A stretch of DNA of 5,787 bases, taken from positions 1 to 5,787 of the forward strand of contig JADFOC010000203.1 in assembly GCA_022563075.1 (NCBI GenBank), read 5' to 3'. Positions 1 through 4,767 of the stretch are shown here, piece after piece. Origin of the DNA: Pseudomonadota bacterium (lineage in GTDB: Bacteria; Pseudomonadota; Gammaproteobacteria; Pseudomonadales; Pseudohongiellaceae). Position numbers and translations under genes: made by a program. Within the stretch, counting starts at the first letter, position 1. Every line of letters starts with the position of its first letter. The notes beneath the pieces are model-generated. The model ran no database searches. It was not told where the DNA came from and worked only from the letters and a program-made list of their open reading frames with translations.

Positions 1-358
1 AGCTGTAGCTTTCATCGAAGTTGGTTGTTTTAATAACCAGGGTGTCAGCGTCCCAATAGCCGGTGCTACTGCCATAATATTGTTTAACATGATCTGGCAA
101 CGGTGGGCGCTTATCCAGCGGCACGATTCTGGATTCGTGCATCCTCTCGGTATGGATAACCACATAATCTTCGGTCAGGAACACCTGCAGCATGGCATTT
201 TCGATCAGCGTCTTGATCGGTGGCACCGATTGGGGCGCGAAGATACATCGCTCGGCCATGCTGCGATCTTCTGGGCCTTGTGGCAGTCCACGCTAGCGCG
301 GATTGGCACGTCGTTCGGCGTGTCGACTCTCCAGCATAGGTGGAACGCGACCATCGAC
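1..358 (-). pseudogene. Middle part of an uncharacterised family protein, inverted and interrupted, running off the left edge
   Basis: Read on the minus strand from 358 to 1, one frame gives family-like motifs in the expected order: VDGRVPPMLESR, then RGLPQGPEDRSMAERC, then TEDYVVIHTERMHESRIVPL, then LPDHVKQYYG, then GYWDADTLVIKTTNF at the edge. I recognise these as the middle of a family of exported proteins of about 300-350 residues, frequent in environmental Proteobacteria and Acidobacteria, with no function known to me. The frame contains a TAG stop at 295-293, between ANPR and RGLP, although the family pattern continues on both sides. The N-terminal third and any start codon are missing: at 347-358 the sequence passes into the C-terminal part of the same family on the other strand. 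This could be a decayed gene, an inverted gene segment, or an assembly or amplification chimera. Family assignment is from memory of its motifs, not from a search. Confidence 0.7.
347..358. other. Inversion or chimera junction, 12 bases coding for a family motif on both strands
   Basis: GCGACCATCGAC reads as ATID on the plus strand, the beginning of the C-terminal ATIDDPEIF motif. Its reverse complement GTCGATGGTCGC reads as VDGR on the minus strand, part of the VDGRVPP motif that lies well upstream in the same protein. In an unrearranged gene these two places would therefore carry a 12-base inverted repeat. Finding both readings at the join is what recombination or template switching between the two copies would leave. 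Only one copy is inside the window; the partner would lie left of position 1. Confidence 0.55.
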
Positions 359-517
359 GATCCGGAAATCTTCACTCGCCCCTGGAAAATCAGCATGCCG
401 CTGTATCGAAGAATCGAAGACGACATGCGGCTGGTAGAGTTTAAATGCCAGGAATATTCCGAAGAGATTCTCTATGGACATCTGCGGCAGGCAACTGCAG
501 CGGATGCCGATCAGTAA
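347..517 (+). pseudogene. C-terminal fragment of the same uncharacterised protein family
   Basis: The last 56 codons before the TAA at 515-517 read ATIDDPEIFTRPWKISMPL, followed by YRRIEDDMRLVEFKC and then EEILYGHLRQ. This is the typical C-terminus of the family whose middle part lies on the minus strand immediately to the left. The open frame extends upstream to an ATG at 80, but the residues from 80 to about 340 show no family pattern and are antisense to the well-matched minus-strand piece, so I do not accept 80 as a start. The fragment has no start codon or ribosome binding site of its own. It may be the true 3' end of a plus-strand gene whose 5' end lies left of the window, with the middle inverted between. 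It converges on the minus-strand gene ending at 640. Confidence 0.7.
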
Positions 518-571
518 GGATTAAAATAATGCGGGTGGCCAGTGGCGCCCCGGTCGACATGTGCCGAGCGC

Positions 572-614
572 AAAAAACAGGTTATTCAGAGCAAGGGTAG
601 CCAGCGTAATACCT
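572..614 (-). terminator. Weak terminator-like hairpin after the DUF1330 gene
   Basis: Downstream of the minus-strand stop at 640, the transcript would contain AGGTATT, a 21-base loop, then AATAACCT (arms at 614-608 and 586-579), followed after one base by six T residues (577-572). The arms pair over seven positions with one bulged base. The stem is AT-rich and the loop long, so it is only a possible intrinsic terminator. Its position between converging genes fits that role. The rest of the 518-639 gap shows no coding pattern. Confidence 0.3.
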
Positions 615-639
615 TTCTGCCTATTGCTTGCGCCGCCAC

Positions 640-1023
640 TTAGTCGGCTTCGATAGCGACGATGAAGTCCACCGTGGCCAAACCTTCCCGCAGTTTCTTG
701 GCTTCCTGATAGCCATCGGAGTACCAAAATTCCTTGAGTGCATCCATCGAGGGATAGACTTCCAGCGTCATGTTCTTGAATGGCCAGCTGCCTTCCAATA
801 CCAGCGGTTCCTGCGAGGAGGCCAGCATTTGCAGGCCGGCGTCTGCTGCCAGCGGACCAGCCGCCTCAAGATAAGGTCCATAATCGGCGCCCGCCTTACG
901 CTCGGAGCTGATCACCATATAGGCAAGTTTGGTCTCTGCTTCGGCCGCACCGACCAGCGTTACGGTTGCACCGAAACCGATGCCCAAGGCGAAGATGGTA
1001 AAATAAGAAATGAGTTTTTGCAT
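640..1023 (-). CDS. Exported or membrane-anchored DUF1330 domain protein
   Basis: The 127-residue product has a lysine at position 3, a hydrophobic stretch at about 8-26 and a small-residue run (GAAEAE) at 25-30 that could be a signal peptidase site; an uncleaved anchor is also possible. Residues of about 33-125 resemble DUF1330 (a small ferredoxin-like alpha/beta barrel fold, related to the dimeric alpha-beta barrel group): AYMVISS strand, YGPYLEAAGPLAADAG helix, VLEGSWPFKNMTLEVYPS, then FWYSDGYQEAKKLREG and a final strand. Length after the leader, about 95 residues, is normal for the domain. The family has no settled biochemical role, and most members are cytoplasmic, so the leader is notable. 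The ATG at 1023 is supported by GGGAG at 1033-1029, five bases upstream. It is the last gene of the minus-strand series, 104 bp after the carboxymuconolactone decarboxylase-like gene, and may have its own promoter there. Confidence 0.85.
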   Translation of the reverse strand: MQKLISYFTIFALGIGFGATVTLVGAAEAETKLAYMVISSERKAGADYGPYLEAAGPLAADAGLQMLASSQEPLVLEGSWPFKNMTLEVYPSMDALKEFWYSDGYQEAKKLREGLATVDFIVAIEAD

Positions 1024-1053
1024 GGTGACTCCCGAGCTATTCAGTCAATTTAT

Positions 1054-1088
1054 GGTGATTGTATACCGCTGCCGGTGAACAATGCACC
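1054..1088 (-). promoter_or_regulatory. Hairpin with an embedded -10-like box upstream of the DUF1330 gene
   Basis: Plus-strand GGTGATTGT (1054-1062) and ACAATGCACC (1079-1088) pair over nine positions with a single bulged base and a 16-base loop. On the minus strand the near arm includes TATACAAT (1065-1058), a good -10 element that would start transcription near 1051, about 27 bases before the start codon. No convincing -35 hexamer lies at the right distance. There is no T-run after the stem, so it is not a terminator. It may be an operator or an RNA leader hairpin, or chance. Confidence 0.3.
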
Positions 1089-1127
1089 GACATAGCGCAA
1101 ACCACTAGGCGCTGAGAACGAGTAAAA

Positions 1128-1868
1128 CTAGTCAACTCGGATTGGCAAGAGTAGTTCGCTGCCCACTGGCCTCTGCACATCGAAGGCCTTGAGTGTCATC
1201 GCTACAAAACTGTAATAACCGATGAGACCGGTCAGATCCATCACCCCCTCGTTGCCGAACACGGCGATCGCTCTGGCAAAAGTATCGGAGCTGACTTTTT
1301 CTGCACTCACCACTTCACGGGTGAATTGAATGATCACCTTTTCGGTTTCACCGAGGCCTTCGATGTCGGACAGGCCTTGCAGTGGCTTTCGAAAGCGCAC
1401 GATGTCGATGATTTCCTGTTCCAGCCCGGCACTCCTGGCGGCAGGTTCATGGGCCGTATATTCATATTGATTGTTGATTTCTCGTGCGGTGGCGATGATG
1501 GTGAGTTCGGTGAGCCGCTGATCTTTGGCACTGCCATAGCGTACTCGCAGCCGTACATCGAAGATGGCTTGGGCGAGTTCGGGACTGTGCATCCACATAC
1601 CGACGGGTCCACGCAGACCGGTTTCATAACCGGTGCCAGGGCTGACGTAGGTATCGAAAGCATCTCGTCCCGCCGCGTCGAGATCCTCTCTTTGTACCTG
1701 CGGCAGCCTGGCCGAAGAGTCACGATAGATATCGTCGGGAATATCGGCGGCAGTGACTGGCGGCGGTATCACAAATTCTACTGCTGCTGCATTGACAGGA
1801 ACACCCAAGTTGGTATTGATAAGCAGCAGCGGAACGAGGAAAAGCAGGAATGCGTATTTTATTTTCAT
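1128..1868 (-). CDS. Exported carboxymuconolactone decarboxylase (CMD/AhpD-fold) family protein
   Basis: The 246-residue product begins MKIKYAFLLFLVPLLLINTN and has AAA at 27-29, a clear Sec signal peptide. After it come RLPQVQREDLDAAGRDAFD (about 54-72), then LTELTIIATAREINNQYEY (119-137), then AHEPAARSAGLEQEIID (139-155) and a second helical pair, QFTREVVSAEKVS and AVFGNEGVMDLTGLIGYYSF (about 181-221). This is the arrangement of the all-helical CMD fold. In place of the CxxC redox pair of AhpD peroxidases it has Glu136 and His140 (EYTAH), as in the non-redox CMD-like group, so a peroxidase role is unlikely; the substrate is unknown. Export is unusual for this fold. The start is supported by the signal peptide; upstream there is only a weak AAGG at about -11. 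It lies 95 bp after the aminotransferase-fold gene on the same strand and was probably transcribed with it. Confidence 0.85.
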   Translation of the reverse strand: MKIKYAFLLFLVPLLLINTNLGVPVNAAAVEFVIPPPVTAADIPDDIYRDSSARLPQVQREDLDAAGRDAFDTYVSPGTGYETGLRGPVGMWMHSPELAQAIFDVRLRVRYGSAKDQRLTELTIIATAREINNQYEYTAHEPAARSAGLEQEIIDIVRFRKPLQGLSDIEGLGETEKVIIQFTREVVSAEKVSSDTFARAIAVFGNEGVMDLTGLIGYYSFVAMTLKAFDVQRPVGSELLLPIRVD

Positions 1869-1900
1869 GGTTGGTGGCCTTGGCGAGTGAACGGCATTTC

Positions 1901-1916
1901 GCGGTTAATTAATCGC
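1901..1916. repeat. Near-perfect 16-base palindrome upstream of the CMD-family gene
   Basis: GCGGTTAATTAATCGC is self-complementary except for one G/T pair of positions. The half ATCGC (1912-1916) can also pair with GCGAT at 1924-1928, so two alternative small hairpins are possible. It sits 33 bases upstream of the minus-strand start at 1868, in the 95 bp gap after the aminotransferase-fold gene. No T-run follows on either strand. It could be a regulator binding site or a transcript processing hairpin; a palindrome of this size can also occur by chance. Confidence 0.3.
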
Positions 1917-1963
1917 TTCCATTGCGATGCTTGAAATTGTGGACCAGTACATTGTTGTCAGAT

Positions 1964-3235
1964 TCACGTCATCAGTGCTTCGATTCCGGTCACCGCGCGA
2001 TCGATGTGGTCCAAGGTGTTGTAAATGGTGGGGCATAAGCGCACACCGCCGGTGGCTGCACCGGCAACACCGTGCTCTGCATACAGGCGGTTGGAGATAT
2101 CGTTACCCTGGCCAGGTTGCGCTTTGGTGATACACACGCCGAAGCTAAGCTCAGGACTCATTGGCGTAACCAGTTCCAGACCGAGGGCATGAATGCCGCT
2201 TTTCAATCGTTGTGCCAACTGGACAACCCGCTGTTCAATTCTCTTGGGAGAGATATTATTGTGCAGGATGGCAGCGTCACCGAGTGCCGCCAGGGCCGCA
2301 TCGTCTCTCTGGCCGAGAGATTCGAATTTGCGAGCGCCCACCAGGGTGGTAGCAACCTTGCTTCCCCAGCCGGGGGCGATGACGTTGGCCCAGATTCGAT
2401 CAATATTCGCTGCTTTTACATAGAGTAGTCCCACTTCTTTGGGACCCATATACCACTTGTGTGCGCTGGCTGAGAAAGAGTCGACGTCGAGCTCTTTTAA
2501 ATCCAGTGACATCGCTCCCCAGACTTGGGCCCCATCCACATGCACGTATATGCCACGCGCATGGGCGGCAGCAACGAGTTCTGCAATCGGCAACTTGATG
2601 CCGCTGACATTGGAAACATGCGTGAGCGAAAGCACCTTGGTGCGCGAGCCGAACTGTGATGAGAACGTGTTAACCTGTTCGTCTACACTGCTGCGATTCT
2701 GTGGTGTCGAAACTTTCTTAACGGTTAAGTCGAAACGCGCGGCACGCACGTCCCAGGCAACATTGTTGGTAGGATGGTTCTGATCCCATAACAAGATTTC
2801 ATCGCCGGCCTCTAAATGCAGCCCATTATTGATGATGTTGTTAGCCTCGCTGGTATTGCGTACCAGTGCAATCTCATCGCTGCTGACATTGAGTTGATCG
2901 GCAATCAGGCTACGGGATCGGGCTAGCAAGCCATTGAATTTGCCTCGATTATTGGAGGAACAGTCGTGATCGATATTGGCAGTGAGCATATCGACAGTCT
3001 CGGCTACGGAGCGGAAGGATGGACAAAGGTTGGCCGCATTCATTGGTATCGAGCTTTCGCTAAAAGAGAATTGCGCACGCACCATCGACCAGTAATCTTC
3101 GCCGACACCAGCCGATTGCGCCGTGTCGAGTGCACTGGATTGCGCAACGCCGAGCTGCGATGAAGATGCCGCGGCGCCAAGCAACAGCGTAGCGGAAGAT
3201 TGCAGGAATTGTCTTCTCGAATTGATAGTTTGCAT
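1964..3235 (-). CDS. Tat-exported PLP-dependent enzyme, class V aminotransferase fold (isopenicillin N epimerase / cysteine desulfurase-like)
   Basis: The 423-residue product starts with a twin-arginine signal, SRRQFLQSS at 6-14 followed by a hydrophobic, Ala-rich stretch to about 30. The body shows the class V fold-type I pattern: NTSEANN at 127-133 for the cofactor phosphate, His206 in LTHVSNVSG, Asp234 in HVDGAQ to pair with the pyridine nitrogen, Lys260 in SASAHK as the Schiff-base lysine, GPKEVGLLYV just after it, and GGVRLCPTIYNT at 396-407 with Arg399 in the place that binds a substrate carboxylate. All core catalytic residues are present. Length is usual for the isopenicillin N epimerase-like branch plus a leader. 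Tat export suits a protein that must fold around PLP in the cytoplasm. The reaction could be epimerisation, transamination, a lyase step or desulfurisation; the sequence alone does not decide. The ATG at 3235 puts the twin-arginine motif at the right place, though no strong ribosome binding site precedes it. It heads the minus-strand series. Confidence 0.88.
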   Translation of the reverse strand: MQTINSRRQFLQSSATLLLGAAASSSQLGVAQSSALDTAQSAGVGEDYWSMVRAQFSFSESSIPMNAANLCPSFRSVAETVDMLTANIDHDCSSNNRGKFNGLLARSRSLIADQLNVSSDEIALVRNTSEANNIINNGLHLEAGDEILLWDQNHPTNNVAWDVRAARFDLTVKKVSTPQNRSSVDEQVNTFSSQFGSRTKVLSLTHVSNVSGIKLPIAELVAAAHARGIYVHVDGAQVWGAMSLDLKELDVDSFSASAHKWYMGPKEVGLLYVKAANIDRIWANVIAPGWGSKVATTLVGARKFESLGQRDDAALAALGDAAILHNNISPKRIEQRVVQLAQRLKSGIHALGLELVTPMSPELSFGVCITKAQPGQGNDISNRLYAEHGVAGAATGGVRLCPTIYNTLDHIDRAVTGIEALMT

Positions 3236-3252
3236 GATCTGACTCGCGGGGG

Positions 3253-3297
3253 CTAAAAGTCTAAGAGACGGCTCTCTAGATTAACCAAGCTTTTTAG
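3253..3297. repeat. Nested imperfect inverted repeat between the divergent genes
   Basis: Outer arms CTAAAAG (3253-3259) and CTTTTTAG (3290-3297), and inner arms CTAAGAG (3261-3267) and CTCTCTAG (3272-3279), each pair with one bulged base. The left arms are also near-identical to one another as a tandem 8-base repeat (CTAAAAGT, CTAAGAGA). The element lies 18 bases upstream of the PLP enzyme start and overlaps the promoter proposed for it, so it may be an operator. Confidence 0.4.
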
Positions 3298-3301
3298 TCA
3301 A
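3273..3301 (-). promoter_or_regulatory. Candidate sigma-70 promoter for the minus-strand series
   Basis: On the minus strand TTGACT (3301-3296) matches five of six bases of the -35 consensus, followed after 17 bases by TAGAGA (3278-3273), a weak -10 with three of six matches. Transcription would begin near 3266, about 30 bases before the ATG at 3235. The nested dyad overlaps both boxes. Confidence 0.35.
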
Positions 3302-3328
3302 ATCTACTGTTCAAATGCTTAATGGTCA

Positions 3329-3356
3329 TTTACTCTGCGTGGCAAGTAATTATTCT
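3329..3356 (+). promoter_or_regulatory. Candidate promoter for the amidohydrolase-dehydrogenase pair
   Basis: TATTCT at 3351-3356 can serve as a -10 and TTTACT at 3329-3334 as a weak -35, with a 16-base spacer. Transcription would start near 3363, leaving a leader of only about 11 bases before the ATG at 3374. This is a consensus-based guess. The remaining bases of the 3236-3373 gap show no gene. Confidence 0.25.
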
Positions 3357-3373
3357 ATGTATTGGTGGTCAAG

Positions 3374-4726
3374 ATGAGCATGAAATCGCCGTACCGTACT
3401 GGCTTTTATTTACTGAAAGCAACACTTGCCGCTATCGCCATCAGCGCCGCAAGTACTTCCTGGGCGGCGGCATCCCTGAAAGAAGCCATTGCATCACATT
3501 ACGACAGCCACCTCGCCGAGCTGTTTCTGTGGTTTCATCAGCATCCGGAGTTGGGGTTTCTGGAACAGGAGACGGCGGGCCGTTTAGCGGCTGAGCTCAG
3601 AGACCTCGGCATCGAGGTCACCGAGGGAGTAGGTGGGACCGGTCTGGTTGGCATGATTAAAAATGGACCAGGTCCGTTGCTGCTGGTGAGAACTGACATG
3701 GATGGATTGCCTATCCTGGAAGACAGTGGCTTGGGCTATGCCTCACGAGTGACACAGATAGACAGAGCCGGCGTCGAAGTACCGGTTATGCATGCCTGCG
3801 GTCATGATATGCACATGACTACCTTTGTCGGTACCGCCAAGCTGCTGATGGACAATAGAGATAAATGGAGCGGCACGGTTATGCTGGTAGGGCAGCCGGC
3901 AGAAGAACTTATCAGTGGTGCCAAGGCCATGCTCGAAGACGGTCTGTATCGACGTTTCGGAGTGCCGGACTATGCCATCGGCCTGCATGTCAGTTCGGGC
4001 CTGCCCAGCGGCATGGTGGCGGTGCGCGAAGGCATCGTAGGGTCCAGTGCCGACAGTGTGGATATTACCGTGAGGGGTATCGGTGGCCACGGTGCCTACC
4101 CGCACCAGACAATCGATCCGGTCTATGTGTCTGCGCAACTAGTGATTGCCTTGCAGGGAATTGTAAGTCGACAGATTAACCCGCTCGCTCCGGTAGTAAT
4201 TACCGTGGGTTCAATCCACGGCGGTACTAAGCACAATATAATCCCGGATTCGGTGGACCTGCAGCTAACCGTTCGCACCGACTCTGAGGCGACCAGAGAT
4301 CAAGTGTTGCGCAGTATTCGCCAGACTGCCGCGAATATTGGCAGGTTAAATGGCTTGCCCGATGATTTGCTGCCAATTGTTTCCATGGGATTTGAGAGTA
4401 CCCCGACCAATGTAAACGATAGCGATGCGGTGCAGAAGGTGTTGCCGGCCTGGACCGAACAACTGGGTTATAATCCTTTGGTGACTACACCCAGAACTGG
4501 CATGGGTGCAGAAGATTTTGCCTACTTCACCCAGACCGAACATGACGTGCCAGGTGTCTTCTTTTCTGTCGGCGGAACGCCTCCAGATTTAATGGAGCAG
4601 ATCGCTGCCGGGAATACGTCGGCGCCGCCCCACCATTCTCCCTACTTTTTAATCGATCCAAATTCGGTAAAAGCAGGAGTTGAGGCGATGTACACCGCCG
4701 CGATAGAGCTGCTTAACCACCCCTGA
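3374..4726 (+). CDS. Sec-exported M20D-type metallo-amidohydrolase (hippurate / N-acyl amino acid hydrolase-like)
   Basis: The product, 450 residues from this start, has an N-terminal signal peptide (basic start, hydrophobic segment ending in STSWAAA near residue 33). The M20D di-metal site is complete: Asp108 in RTDMDGLP, His140, Cys142 and His144 in HACGHDMH, Glu177-Glu178 in GQPAEE (general base and ligand), His205 in GLHV, and His420-His421 in PPHHSPYFLID. GGHGAYPHQTIDP marks the small lid/dimerisation domain, and GAEDFAYF the usual C-terminal motif. Family members hydrolyse the amide bond of N-acylated amino acids such as hippurate or auxin conjugates; this one would act in the periplasm, but its acyl group and amino acid are unknown. 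Start choice: ATG at 3374 follows GGTGG by five bases; TTG at 3362 and ATG at 3380 are also in frame and change only the leader. It is divergent from the PLP enzyme and 41 bp ahead of the quinoprotein gene. Confidence 0.9.
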   Translation: MSMKSPYRTGFYLLKATLAAIAISAASTSWAAASLKEAIASHYDSHLAELFLWFHQHPELGFLEQETAGRLAAELRDLGIEVTEGVGGTGLVGMIKNGPGPLLLVRTDMDGLPILEDSGLGYASRVTQIDRAGVEVPVMHACGHDMHMTTFVGTAKLLMDNRDKWSGTVMLVGQPAEELISGAKAMLEDGLYRRFGVPDYAIGLHVSSGLPSGMVAVREGIVGSSADSVDITVRGIGGHGAYPHQTIDPVYVSAQLVIALQGIVSRQINPLAPVVITVGSIHGGTKHNIIPDSVDLQLTVRTDSEATRDQVLRSIRQTAANIGRLNGLPDDLLPIVSMGFESTPTNVNDSDAVQKVLPAWTEQLGYNPLVTTPRTGMGAEDFAYFTQTEHDVPGVFFSVGGTPPDLMEQIAAGNTSAPPHHSPYFLIDPNSVKAGVEAMYTAAIELLNHP

Positions 4727-4757
4727 TGGGTTTAAGTTGAAGTATCGAGTCATTCTG

Positions 4758-4761
4758 AGGA
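4758..4761 (+). promoter_or_regulatory. Ribosome binding site of the PQQ dehydrogenase gene
   Basis: AGGA, within TGAGGA, lies six bases before the ATG at 4768. It is the clearest Shine-Dalgarno sequence in the window and fixes this start, which also begins a well-formed signal peptide. Confidence 0.7.
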
Positions 4762-4767
4762 ACCACC

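Noticed and set aside
80..346. Plus-strand open frame starting at ATG 80 as the N-terminal half of a 145-residue protein
   Set aside because: Only the part after about 347 shows a family pattern. The earlier part is antisense to a strongly family-like minus-strand reading and has no recognisable domain.
628..1095. Plus-strand open frame of 155 codons
   Set aside because: It is antisense to the DUF1330 gene, which has a leader, a domain match and a ribosome binding site.
1094..1113. AGCGC / GCGCT dyad after the CMD-family gene as a terminator
   Set aside because: The stem has only five base pairs and no T-run follows on the minus strand.
1326..1934. Plus-strand open frame of 202 codons
   Set aside because: It is wholly antisense to most of the exported CMD-family gene and its upstream gap, and its translation shows no domain or compositional sign of a real protein.
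3362..3373. TTG at 3362 as the start of the amidohydrolase
   Set aside because: It adds only four residues before a normal ATG, and it would lie at or before the proposed transcription start. ATG at 3374 or 3380 gives a complete signal peptide.
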